Shown here piece by piece: positions 1-8,415 of a stretch of DNA of 49,018 bases. The stretch's first letter is position 1. Each line of letters opens with the position of its first letter. Origin of the DNA: Pseudomonadota bacterium (GTDB lineage Bacteria > Pseudomonadota > Gammaproteobacteria > Pseudomonadales > Pseudohongiellaceae). The position numbers and the translations under genes were made by a program. Location: positions 1 to 49,018 of the forward strand of contig JAQBSZ010000028.1 in assembly GCA_027623555.1 (NCBI GenBank), read 5' to 3'. Under the pieces are notes generated by a model that did not search any database, was not told the origin of the DNA, and saw only the letters and a list, made by a program, of their open reading frames with translations.

Positions 1-43
1 ACAACAATAAGCAGGAAGCCTTCATGGGCAAGCTGTTCGAGGA
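1..43 (+). repeat. Leader cassette, copy 1 (cut by window start)
   Basis: The 23 nt before the ATG at 24 are identical to the 23 nt before the ATGs at 2346 and 4674, and identity runs on into the first codons. They contain the AGGAAG ribosome-binding site, 5 nt from the start. Only the end of the leader is visible here; copies 2 and 3 show that the conserved block is at least 118 nt long upstream of the ATG. Confidence 0.85.
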
Positions 44-2147
44 GTTGAAACGTCGCAAGGTGTTCCGCGTGGCGGCGGTGTACGCGGTAGTGGCCTGGCT
101 GCTGATTCAGGTAGCCGACACCGTATTACCCGCGCTGCAGATGCCTGACTGGACGGTGGCGTTCGTTACGATTCTGTTCATGCTCGGTTTCCCCGTTGCC
201 GTTATCCTTGCTTGGGCTTACGAAGTCACGCCTGAAGGCATCAAATCTGATGTTAAGGCACAAACGACTCAATTTGTTGCACAGTCTTCAGATCAGAAAC
301 TGATTTACGCCATACTTGTTTTAGTCCTGGCACTAGGAGGGTTTCAAGTAGCCGATAGGTTCGTGTTCGATAGAGCACCAATTAACTCGACCTCCACATC
401 TACCCCAAATGCAACATCCACAGGGACACTAGTAACGCGCGCCCTAGTTAGTCTTGGAAACTTGCAATACCGACCCCTTGAAAATGTATTTACCAATTTT
501 GACTTCACCCCAGATGGTAGCCAACTTGTATATAGCAGTTATGCAAATGGTGTTTACCGACTACGTGTGCGCAATCTTGCCGAATTGGAGCCTCAGACAA
601 TTCTCCAGTCCAATACTTTGTCAATATTCAGTCCTAGAGTTTCGCCAGACGGTCAACGAGTGATTTTTTTTACTTCTGATAGGGAGTTATACACACTCCA
701 GTTGAATGGAAGTACTACTCCTACCTTAATAGCTCAGGGTGTAGATCATGAAAGTTACGATTGGTTTGGCAACCAAAATGTAATATTTGGGCAATCTGAA
801 GATAGATCTCTGTGGACGGTTTCTAGTAACGGTGGCTCCCCGCAACAAGTGACCCTCGAAAACCCAGACAGAAATAACGGGCGGTACAAAACTCCCTTTT
901 TGCTGCCTGGGGACAACTTTCTAATCTACGGTGTTAGAACTAGTATAGGTTCTCGCGTGGAGGTACTTGATTTATCGACTAATCAGAATCGAGTATTGAT
1001 TGAGAATGGATTCGCAGCCAAATATATTGAGTCAGGTCATCTGACATTTGTGCGGGGCGATAACCTGATGGCCGTTCGGTTTAATCTTGATCAAATGGCA
1101 ATAACTGGTAGTGAAGTATTGGTCGTCTCTGGTATAGAAAATTTTTCTACTGCAAATATGGCAGCGTATTCAGTGTCTTCGAAAGGGCAATTACTTTATG
1201 TACCGGGGTCTGATCGTTTTGTTGACGGCCTACGCGAATTTGTGAAGGTAGACGCTACCGGTCAAGAATCCTCTTTAAACAACTTCCCACTCCAATCATA
1301 TTTGGATCCAATGCTTTCCCCAGATGGAACACGAGTTGCACTGACAGTTGTGGAGCCTAATGGCGAGCAGGATATTTGGGTTTACCATTTGGAGAGGGGC
1401 ACCCTAAGCCGAGTCACTTATTCCGGAAGCTCTAAGAATCCCGTTTGGTCACTGGGTGGTCAAACCTTGGTTTTTGAAGATCAACAGAGTGGCTTAGGAT
1501 TGTGGGAAGTAAATTCATCCGGGGTTGGTATTGTAGAGCGATTAGTGGCATCAACCTCTCCGAGGACTGCACCGAAATCTTTCAACCCTGGAGGCTCACA
1601 GCTTGTTTATATGGAGGATAGTGGTGACGGTTGGGATATTGGTTTGTTGAATTTTGACGACGCCGAGATTTCCCAGCGGCCGCTTCTCAATTCTGAATTT
1701 GAAGAATGGGATCCAAGCATTTCACCAGATGGTCAATGGCTAGCCTACAAGAGCGACGAAACAGGAAGGTTCGAAGTCTATGTACGACCATTTCCCGATG
1801 TTAATGCTGATAAAATCCAAGTGAGCACTAACGGAGGGAGAGAACCACAATGGAGCCGCGATGGGAATTCACTGTTCTATATCGACGACAGTGAATCAAC
1901 GCTAGTGGCTGTTCCCGTAGATTTTGAATCAGAGTTTACCTTTGGAGCAGCGGTAACTAAGTTGTCATTGACATATGCACTTGATCCACCAAGCTATGTA
2001 GTACTTGCGGATGACCGGTCTTTCTTAATTCAAAAGCAACTAAATAGTGCAGCGGACGCTCGCATCGTACCTCGAGCTGTTAACGCAGTACTGGTTGGTA
2101 ATTGGTTTGAAGAACTCAAGCGATTGGCGCCGCCTGATCCACGGTGA
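24..2147 (+). CDS. Membrane-anchored PD40/TolB-like beta-propeller protein, paralog 1
   Basis: Predicted inner-membrane protein with a large propeller, probably periplasmic. Residues 1-75 are a conserved N-terminal module that begins MGKLFEELKRRKVFR, has hydrophobic segments at about 16-36 and 44-65, and ends AYEVTPEGIK. In marine gammaproteobacteria this module also precedes TPR, cyclase and other domains. A third membrane segment lies at about 93-110. From about residue 160 onward there are PD40/WD40-like blades marked by SPDG-type turns (FTPDGSQLVYS, VSPDGQRVIFF, LSPDGTRVALT, ISPDGQWLAYK). The protein ends NWFEELKRLAPPDPR. The start is fixed by AGGAAG 5 nt upstream. Oddity: the 5' part is GC-rich (39 of 60 bases G/C at 61-120) but the body is AT-rich (21 of 60 at 481-540), unlike paralog 2. 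The ligand or partner is unknown. The family is clear; the function is not. Confidence 0.85.
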   Translation: MGKLFEELKRRKVFRVAAVYAVVAWLLIQVADTVLPALQMPDWTVAFVTILFMLGFPVAVILAWAYEVTPEGIKSDVKAQTTQFVAQSSDQKLIYAILVLVLALGGFQVADRFVFDRAPINSTSTSTPNATSTGTLVTRALVSLGNLQYRPLENVFTNFDFTPDGSQLVYSSYANGVYRLRVRNLAELEPQTILQSNTLSIFSPRVSPDGQRVIFFTSDRELYTLQLNGSTTPTLIAQGVDHESYDWFGNQNVIFGQSEDRSLWTVSSNGGSPQQVTLENPDRNNGRYKTPFLLPGDNFLIYGVRTSIGSRVEVLDLSTNQNRVLIENGFAAKYIESGHLTFVRGDNLMAVRFNLDQMAITGSEVLVVSGIENFSTANMAAYSVSSKGQLLYVPGSDRFVDGLREFVKVDATGQESSLNNFPLQSYLDPMLSPDGTRVALTVVEPNGEQDIWVYHLERGTLSRVTYSGSSKNPVWSLGGQTLVFEDQQSGLGLWEVNSSGVGIVERLVASTSPRTAPKSFNPGGSQLVYMEDSGDGWDIGLLNFDDAEISQRPLLNSEFEEWDPSISPDGQWLAYKSDETGRFEVYVRPFPDVNADKIQVSTNGGREPQWSRDGNSLFYIDDSESTLVAVPVDFESEFTFGAAVTKLSLTYALDPPSYVVLADDRSFLIQKQLNSAADARIVPRAVNAVLVGNWFEELKRLAPPDPR

Positions 2148-2148
2148 A
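2112..2148 (+). repeat. Conserved 3' end of propeller genes, copy 1
   Basis: These 37 nt cover the last 11 codons, the stop codon and one further base. They are identical to 4440-4476 at the end of paralog 2, although the gene bodies have diverged strongly. They form the right-hand conserved flank of the cassette. Confidence 0.9.
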
Positions 2149-2232
2149 CGACTGCTGTTGGCCGAAAGCGGCCTGTTGCAAGAGCGAGTTTTTAGTTCCA
2201 ACCAAGGACAGCTATCGACCCTTAGCTGACAT
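2149..2232 (+). repeat. Intergenic element D, copy 1
   Basis: This is the region after the stop of propeller 1. It contains TGGCCGAAAGC and ends with an AGCTGACAT-like motif. Related elements follow propeller 2 (4477-4560) and the cytochrome gene (10791-10878). It abuts the next leader. Function unknown. Confidence 0.6.
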
Positions 2233-2365
2233 CCGGGATTCTTCAGATTTACTAAGAATTTAGCTCTCCATAGCAGACATTTAGGCCGATATTTCATGTG
2301 TGCTAGACTTCCCAGCCAATAAACAACAATAAGCAGGAAGCCTTCATGGGTAAGCTGTTCGATGA
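2228..2365 (+). repeat. Leader cassette, copy 2
   Basis: By eye, the 118 nt before the ATG differ from 4556-4673 at 9 positions with no indel. Only one of the 63 nt nearest the gene differs. The repeat runs into the coding region, where divergence is higher (about 13 of the first 71 nt). The last 23 nt are also identical to positions 1-23. Confidence 0.9.
2281..2309 (+). promoter_or_regulatory. Candidate extended -10 promoter of propeller 2
   Basis: TGCTAGACT at 2301-2309 reads as an extended -10 (TGn plus TAGACT). A poor -35 (TTAGGC, 2281-2286) lies 17 bp upstream. The motif is conserved in leader copy 3. This is a prediction from motif shape only. Confidence 0.4.
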
Positions 2366-4475
2366 GTTGAAGCGCCGCAAGGTAGTCCGTGTCGCCGGGG
2401 TTTATGCAGTGGTGGCCTGGTTGTTGATACAAGTGGCCAACAACATCGTACCGGCGCTGCAATTGCCGGCATGGACTAATACATTGCTTGTGGTGATGCT
2501 GCTCTTCGGATTCATCCCAACGTTAATTGCGGCTTGGGCCTACGAAGTCACTCCTGATGGCATCCGGGCCGATAACCCCAACCAGTTTTCCGGCACGGCC
2601 GCAGCAACGCCCGCCAGTAGTCAAAAGCTGATTTACGCCATATTTGTTCTGTTACTTGTTGCGGTGGGTTTCCAAATAGCAGACAGGTTCCTCGGCGTCG
2701 ATCAGTCTGTACCCGACTCGGCAAACAATGCAGTAATAACCGAGGCCTCAGACTCCACTCTGTCTCGCCGAACCTCAATCAATATTGGCAATACCGCACC
2801 CTTTAGCGGGAGTTTAGTTAATGCGCAGATTGCTCTCTCAGCGGACGGCAGCAAGCTGGTCTATACCGTACTCAGGCCAGAGCTTGGAGCACCGTCTCTT
2901 TATCTCAAAAATCTGGATCAACTTCAGGAGCGGGAGCTGTTTACTGGCCTTGCCTATAACCCTTTTCTCTCACCTGATGGTGAGTGGGTGGGATTCGCGC
3001 AAGGTGGGCTAGATAGTTTACACAAAGTGTCCATCAGCGGCGGGGCACCCCAATTGCTCGCGGAAGACAACCGGGCAGGCAGCGGCGGCTTCTGGGGCGT
3101 CGATGGCACTATTTTTCATACCTCAAACTCGGATTTACAGCTTGAACGAATTTCAGAAAATGGTGGCGCACCGAGGCCCTTAGGCATTGATGAGGAAAAT
3201 TCGGGTTTCATACAATCATGGCCGTATTTACTGCCGGGAGACGATGCACTTTTGTATACGGTAGGTACAGGGACCGGTGTGCTGAACGGGCGTATTGATC
3301 TGTTGGTGCAATCAACCGGCGAAGTGAGAACGATTGTTCAGAACGGCTACAACGCACGGTATGTCCCTACTGGCCATATTGTCTTTGTCCGCTCCGCCGC
3401 ATTGTGGGCGGTTCCATTCGACGCGGAACGTCTACAGACCACAGGCCCGGAGCGCCCTGTTATCCAAGGAATACAAACCAGCACAACGCGAGGGATAACA
3501 CCCTATGCCTTTTCAGAGGATGGCCTGTTGGTTTATCTGCCGGGTGGAGAAACGAACGCATTTACACTAGAGACCGCGTTAGTCTGGGTGGATCGGGACG
3601 GCAACGAAGAAACCCTGCCAGAGGTGCGAAATTTTGGTCGATGGTCCGTGTCGCCAGATGGTCTGCAACTCGCCGTGTCCATATTTTCTGAGGGCGGTAA
3701 CGAAGATATTTGGGTCTATGATTTAACGCGCCAAACCTTGAGTCGTCTGACCTTCGATGACGCAGACGATAGTCAACCAGCTTGGACGCCGGATGGTGAG
3801 CGCATTGTTTTTGTTTCGGATCGGGATGGCGGTGGCCTGTGGTGGCAAGCGGCGGATGGCACCGGCGCGGCGGAGCGCCTGTTGGCCGATGATTCACCCC
3901 TGCTGGCCCCGTATGCTTTCACCCCCGATGGAGCGCAGCTGCTATACAACTCTGGCGGTGACATCTATACCCTGACCCCCGGTACTGAGGTGCCCTCCCA
4001 GCCTCTGATTCAGTCAGAATTTAATACCCAAAGACCAGATATATCCCCTGACGGACGCTGGCTTGCCTATCAATCTAATGAGACCGGACGTGAGGAAATC
4101 TACGTGCGGCCTTTCCCCAATATTGAGGATGGCAAATGGCAGATTTCAAGCGCGGGGGGCAGTAGTCCGAAATGGTCACCCGATGGTCTGGGATTATTTT
4201 TTAGCGGGCTACAGGGGAGCGGTGACAATGGCGTATGGGTAGCCCAAAGGGACTCGGCCGATGCGGTGCAGTTTTCTGCGCCCGTTCGCGCATTCACCGG
4301 TAGCGATGCGGTTGTTAGTCAGGATAGAACATTCGATATTTCGGCCGATGGATCACGCATTCTGCTGCGCAGAGCGCCTGAAGTCGAAGCCCTGGAAACA
4401 GAAGTGACTTTGCTGGTGGCAGTGGAAAACTGGTTTGCAGAACTCAAGCGATTGGCGCCGCCTGATCCACGGTGA
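2346..4475 (+). CDS. Membrane-anchored PD40/TolB-like beta-propeller protein, paralog 2
   Basis: Tandem paralog of the gene at 24-2147, of nearly the same length (709 versus 707 aa) and layout. It has the N-terminal module (MGKLFDELKRRKVVR through AYEVTPDGIR, hydrophobic at about 16-36 and 45-66), a further membrane segment at about 96-115 (KLIYAIFVLLLVAVGFQIA), then PD40 blades with SPDG turns (LSPDGEWVGFA, VSPDGLQLAVS, WTPDGERIVFVSDRDG, ISPDGRWLAYQS). It ends NWFAELKRLAPPDPR. AGGAAG sits 5 nt before the ATG. The body is GC-rich (36 of 60 bases at 3061-3120), unlike paralog 1. It is presumably an envelope sensor or scaffold; no catalytic residues are recognisable and no Tol-Pal genes are nearby. 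Confidence 0.85.
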   Translation: MGKLFDELKRRKVVRVAGVYAVVAWLLIQVANNIVPALQLPAWTNTLLVVMLLFGFIPTLIAAWAYEVTPDGIRADNPNQFSGTAAATPASSQKLIYAIFVLLLVAVGFQIADRFLGVDQSVPDSANNAVITEASDSTLSRRTSINIGNTAPFSGSLVNAQIALSADGSKLVYTVLRPELGAPSLYLKNLDQLQERELFTGLAYNPFLSPDGEWVGFAQGGLDSLHKVSISGGAPQLLAEDNRAGSGGFWGVDGTIFHTSNSDLQLERISENGGAPRPLGIDEENSGFIQSWPYLLPGDDALLYTVGTGTGVLNGRIDLLVQSTGEVRTIVQNGYNARYVPTGHIVFVRSAALWAVPFDAERLQTTGPERPVIQGIQTSTTRGITPYAFSEDGLLVYLPGGETNAFTLETALVWVDRDGNEETLPEVRNFGRWSVSPDGLQLAVSIFSEGGNEDIWVYDLTRQTLSRLTFDDADDSQPAWTPDGERIVFVSDRDGGGLWWQAADGTGAAERLLADDSPLLAPYAFTPDGAQLLYNSGGDIYTLTPGTEVPSQPLIQSEFNTQRPDISPDGRWLAYQSNETGREEIYVRPFPNIEDGKWQISSAGGSSPKWSPDGLGLFFSGLQGSGDNGVWVAQRDSADAVQFSAPVRAFTGSDAVVSQDRTFDISADGSRILLRRAPEVEALETEVTLLVAVENWFAELKRLAPPDPR

Positions 4476-4476
4476 A
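4440..4476 (+). repeat. Conserved 3' end of propeller genes, copy 2
   Basis: Identical over 37 nt to 2112-2148, including the TGA stop. The sequence between the conserved 5' and 3' flanks of the two genes is far more diverged. Confidence 0.9.
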
Positions 4477-4560
4477 TGACCGGTTGTGGCCGAAAGCAGT
4501 CATAAGAAAGCCTGAATATCAGCGATAACTGAGAGGCAGCTTCCGACCCATTGCAGACAT
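4477..4560 (+). repeat. Intergenic element D, copy 2
   Basis: It contains GTGGCCGAAAGC and a 15-nt stretch (4519-4533) identical to 10835-10849 in copy 3, and ends TGCAGACAT. It sits between propeller 2 and the third leader. Confidence 0.65.
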
Positions 4561-4744
4561 TAGGAATTCTTCAGATTTACTGAGAATTTGGTTCTCCTTA
4601 GCAGGCATTTAGGCCGATATTTCATGTGTGCTAGACTCCCCAGCCAATAAACAACAATAAGCAGGAAGCCTTCATGGGTAAGCTGTTCGAGGAATTGAAA
4701 AGGCGCAAGGTCTTTCGTGTGGCTGCGGTGTATGCCGTGGTGGC
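4556..4744 (+). repeat. Leader cassette, copy 3, with captured first 24 codons
   Basis: The same 118-nt leader as before propeller 2, followed by the propeller 5' coding sequence. Similarity to the propeller genes stops abruptly after GTGGTGGC at about 4744. There the propellers continue as CTGGCTGCTG or CTGGTTGTTG, while this copy continues into an unrelated gene. Confidence 0.9.
4609..4637 (+). promoter_or_regulatory. Candidate extended -10 promoter of the chimeric gene
   Basis: TGCTAGACT at 4629-4637 is in the same place relative to the start as in leader copy 2. If it is real, the unrelated downstream gene pair is expressed from a captured propeller promoter. Confidence 0.4.
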
Positions 4745-7700
4745 GCAGGAATTATTGATCAGCTTGGCCCTGCTCTGTCTCTGCTTTCTGCCGCCATGGC
4801 CGGTACTTGCTGACAGTCTGACAGCCAATCCCGTCTTCGATACGGTGCCTCCCAATCCCGGGCTAATTACCGTTGGTGCCATCGATGTTGCTGGCATGGC
4901 AGACGTTGTCGGCGCCGCAGGCGCTGTTAAAAACAATGCCAAGATAATCGTTGTAAATCAGCATACCGGCCAGTACGCGATGGGAAATGCCTCTGCGACC
5001 GGCAGCTTTAGCATGCGAATGTTTGCACCGCCAGGGGCGTCATTGTCCGTGCATCAACATTCCACTAACGTAACTCATCCAACTTTCAAAACCCAGGCAG
5101 CCGGAACGATGATTCGCGTGCTCGTGTTCGGGGAGGCTCAGGGAGCTTTTGCCACCACCGCATTGGTAGGCAGTGGGCAGCAACAATCCACCAATTTTGT
5201 CGAACTCGCCACCGTCGGTCAGTTGGACAGCAATCGACTGTGGATGAGCGGAACCCTGACCAACAAGAGCTGGGCACCGGGTGCCAGTGGAAGCCTGCAG
5301 GGAACCGCGATTCTCTATTCCAAGGGCGTACAGACATTCAACCTGCCTAACTACACTTATTCGGGCATTGTGACACTGGAAAGAATCTTCGATGCCGATG
5401 GCAATCAGGAGCATGCTTTCCCGGAAGCTATGTCGCATGTGTTAACACCCAGTGGATTTCCCATCGAACGACGCCGTGGTATCGACGCCATTAAAATTGG
5501 CACGATCACATTCGGGAGCTTCAACAAAACCGGTGCGGAAAGCGCGGAAACCACCTGGTCAGCAAGTTATCAATTGCCCAGTGACCTCCCCAACGGTATC
5601 TATCAATTGGTCCTTTCTCCAACATCCAATCTCCCTCAGCACACCACGCTCTACTATGCCGACATACCTGCAACCAATTTCATATCGGATCGCTACTTCA
5701 CGCCAACGGCAGTAACTCAGATCACCGTTGGCACCGTCAGCAAGCGCAAGCTCACCTGGGTGTTGGGCATGAATGATTTCAGTCAGGGCAGCAGGGGGGT
5801 CGTGGCAATAGAAGATCGCTCACGCTTTCAGATTGCACCCCATATTATTACCTCATCCAAAGATTACATCCTGCCTATGGTGGATCCCCGTGCCAACAAA
5901 TCCTATGTGTACCGACTGGAACCCTTCGCACCCATGATCAGTGCTGCCAACAAGGGCACACCCAATCCACCTACGGTGAATTTTGCCTTTCCCTCGGGCA
6001 ATCTGAATGTACGCATCACCCGCCCGGACGGCACGGTGCAGGATCTGGGGGATGCGCCTTTCGCCAGCTCCTATATCCAGGAAGCCTCGAGCGTCAGCGG
6101 CAACAACATCTCCTCGAACAGTAACAAGCCTTCGCAATTCTTCGGGCTGACCACGCTGACGTCAAAATATGATGTGAGCTTTCAGCAGTATGGATTACAT
6201 ACTGTCACGGTGAGCGGCTTCATACTGGATACCGACGGAAACCGTTATGACGGCGGCGGAACCTATGAGATCTGGGTCGCAAAACCACTGGACTTCGAAG
6301 AAGGGGTTTTTCCAAGCACCCCTTTCGAAGTCGGAGATACTTTTGCGCCAGTGGTGATCGTTCAGCCTGGAGTACCGGCGTCAGTGGAGGTCAGAGTTAA
6401 GCACTATCCAAATTCCAACAAGAACGCCATGGTGGAGTCAGTGATAAGCGGCAGGGCCAATGATTTCGGGTATTTCTACCCCGATGGGGGAAAGCACGTC
6501 GTTATGACCAGTGCGGGTGAATACCGGGTGGATTACACAGCCCAGTACGTCGATGAGTTCGGCGTTCTGTGGATGGGCAGCAGCAGCTGGGGCAGCATTG
6601 TCGAGACGCCTGGATCGCACATAGTCACAAACGGGCGGCGCGGATTTGACGGCGGCTGTTGCCAACAGCAATGGCCCACCCTGTTTGACAACGATACGGT
6701 GGGCGTGCATTTGCAGTTTCCCTTCAACCGCGGCGACATCATGTGGATGGAGGAAGCCCAGTTTGAGCTCCGGAACATCGCCAATGTGCCGGCCCTCAGC
6801 TTGCAAGACCCGGATGGAACCTTGACCACCATCATGCGTAGCCGCGCCAACAATCATAATCAACTCGGCTTTCCCAATCCGGTCACCGGGCCTTTTAATG
6901 GTAGGGCGACAGTGGGTGAAATTCCGTTGTTTTCCTCCAGTTCCAGCACCATCAGTCCCGCGTTGCGGCCGACTGCCAACGATACCCACTGGGGTTATTC
7001 CTATACCGGCGCGGCACGCCCGGGGGTGAGAGTGCGCGAAATGGTCTCGGAGGATGGCTATGAGAACGGATACTGGCGCTTCAATGATTCCTACAACTAT
7101 CAGTATGGCAACGGGCCCAATGGTGACCTGACGAATGACTTCAAGTTCCAGTTTGGTGGCGCGGTGTATCGGGCGCCCGACCAAAACTTCTACTATTACG
7201 GCGCCTATGCGTCGCTGTTTGTCCTGTTGCCGCAGTCGGAACCCAAAGGGGGACGCATAACGCCGCCGTTTCAGAGTGCGTCCGGCGGACCCAATGGTGG
7301 TCCCATCATGACCCTCAAGGGCAAGGCCATTGATATGTTCTTCCATCCCACAGGTCTGCGCCCTGGCAGTATTCTGCGCGTCGGCAATGTCGCGTCTTTC
7401 GCAGGACAGATTGCGCCGACCTTGCCGTCCAAAGCCACAATTACGGTGACCTCTCCCTCTGGTGCGAAAACCGTCATCGAAGGCCGGGCCAACAAAGTCG
7501 GATATTTTTATAAACCGGACAAAGATTTTGTAGTCACTGAAACCGGTGTTTGGAACATTGCCATTTCAGTATTGCATGACGGTGAAACCTCTTCAGGATT
7601 TGTGGAGGCTCCTTTTCCCACAGGCGATGTCCTGGGCTCCAATAACGGTCAGTTCCAGTTCTATGTTGTAGACGAAACTTCGCCGCCAGCCACTATCGAT

Positions 7701-8414
7701 ATTGCCAAATCCAGTATCGTCAAACCTGGCACTGGTGCCATCGGCCTGCCTCTGGTGCTGCCCGCAGGATTGAACAATGTCCAGCTTCAGTACACGACCG
7801 TCATGCCCGGATTTATACTGGAACAGGGAACCAGTAACAATCTGACCTATAGTTACAATGCCCCGGTCCTGGCCACCAGCTTCCCCAATATCGACCTTGA
7901 TGACCAAGACGGCAAAAAGGGCGTAGATACTGTCACCATGAGTTTTCTCGTCAGTGGCATCAACAGCAGCGGCGCCAAGGTACATCTTGCCCGCCAGGTC
8001 TTATTGCAGGGCGAAGAGTTACTGGCGGTCGAACCCGTGGTGCCGACTCTGGCCACTGCTCAGATGAGCATTAGCAATGCCAATCTCAAGCGAGGGGAAA
8101 ACCTGACGGTTAGCATGAATGTCAGTGGATCCGGTACAGTCGATGTTTACGTGGCCTTGGTCGTGCCCAACGGCGCGTTCATTACCCTGGGAAATCCGCT
8201 GGCAATCAGCGGTCCCAATCAGATAATTCCCTTCAAGCTGGCTCAGAGTCTTTCCAGCGCCAAGAACTACTCGGTAGTCAACCTGACTTTACCCAATGAC
8301 GTGGAGCTGGGCAGCTACAGGTTTTTTGGTGTGGTAGTCAAGGCGGGTGAAAATGTGGCGGACCAGTCCAAATGGATTGCAATGAAAGAGCTGCCTTTCA
8401 ATGTCAGCCAGTGA
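4674..8414 (+). CDS. Chimeric secreted Ig-like protein with propeller-module N-terminus
   Basis: Residues 1-24 are the propeller N-terminal module, cut off just before its first membrane segment. Residues 27-46 are a new hydrophobic stretch ending PWPVLA followed by DSLT, which looks like a signal peptide with a long basic n-region. The rest is a large beta-rich extracytoplasmic protein. It has a duplicated Ig-like unit marked by SGRANDFGYFYPDGGKHVV (from about 592) and EGRANKVGYFYKPDKDFVV (from about 936), a W/Y-rich middle region, and a C-terminal domain (about 1122-1246) that resembles the end of the next gene's product. The next gene overlaps or abuts it, so the two are probably co-translated. 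GTG or TTG codons at 4737-4752 could mark a remnant of the original start. Function unknown; it may be a surface or partner protein of the cytochrome. Confidence 0.8.
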   Translation: MGKLFEELKRRKVFRVAAVYAVVAQELLISLALLCLCFLPPWPVLADSLTANPVFDTVPPNPGLITVGAIDVAGMADVVGAAGAVKNNAKIIVVNQHTGQYAMGNASATGSFSMRMFAPPGASLSVHQHSTNVTHPTFKTQAAGTMIRVLVFGEAQGAFATTALVGSGQQQSTNFVELATVGQLDSNRLWMSGTLTNKSWAPGASGSLQGTAILYSKGVQTFNLPNYTYSGIVTLERIFDADGNQEHAFPEAMSHVLTPSGFPIERRRGIDAIKIGTITFGSFNKTGAESAETTWSASYQLPSDLPNGIYQLVLSPTSNLPQHTTLYYADIPATNFISDRYFTPTAVTQITVGTVSKRKLTWVLGMNDFSQGSRGVVAIEDRSRFQIAPHIITSSKDYILPMVDPRANKSYVYRLEPFAPMISAANKGTPNPPTVNFAFPSGNLNVRITRPDGTVQDLGDAPFASSYIQEASSVSGNNISSNSNKPSQFFGLTTLTSKYDVSFQQYGLHTVTVSGFILDTDGNRYDGGGTYEIWVAKPLDFEEGVFPSTPFEVGDTFAPVVIVQPGVPASVEVRVKHYPNSNKNAMVESVISGRANDFGYFYPDGGKHVVMTSAGEYRVDYTAQYVDEFGVLWMGSSSWGSIVETPGSHIVTNGRRGFDGGCCQQQWPTLFDNDTVGVHLQFPFNRGDIMWMEEAQFELRNIANVPALSLQDPDGTLTTIMRSRANNHNQLGFPNPVTGPFNGRATVGEIPLFSSSSSTISPALRPTANDTHWGYSYTGAARPGVRVREMVSEDGYENGYWRFNDSYNYQYGNGPNGDLTNDFKFQFGGAVYRAPDQNFYYYGAYASLFVLLPQSEPKGGRITPPFQSASGGPNGGPIMTLKGKAIDMFFHPTGLRPGSILRVGNVASFAGQIAPTLPSKATITVTSPSGAKTVIEGRANKVGYFYKPDKDFVVTETGVWNIAISVLHDGETSSGFVEAPFPTGDVLGSNNGQFQFYVVDETSPPATIDIAKSSIVKPGTGAIGLPLVLPAGLNNVQLQYTTVMPGFILEQGTSNNLTYSYNAPVLATSFPNIDLDDQDGKKGVDTVTMSFLVSGINSSGAKVHLARQVLLQGEELLAVEPVVPTLATAQMSISNANLKRGENLTVSMNVSGSGTVDVYVALVVPNGAFITLGNPLAISGPNQIIPFKLAQSLSSAKNYSVVNLTLPNDVELGSYRFFGVVVKAGENVADQSKWIAMKELPFNVSQ

Positions 8415-8415
8415 A

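Noticed and set aside
2100..2147. Similarity of the propeller C-terminus (WFEELKR) to its own N-terminus (LFEELKR) as a sign of duplication
   Set aside because: Many PD40-type proteins end in a similar NW-x-x-ELK motif, so the likeness is probably chance; the DNA does not match beyond these codons.
6438..7346. 302-codon minus-strand frame inside the chimeric gene
   Set aside because: Antisense shadow in a GC-rich coding region; residue composition is not protein-like and it lacks a start signal.
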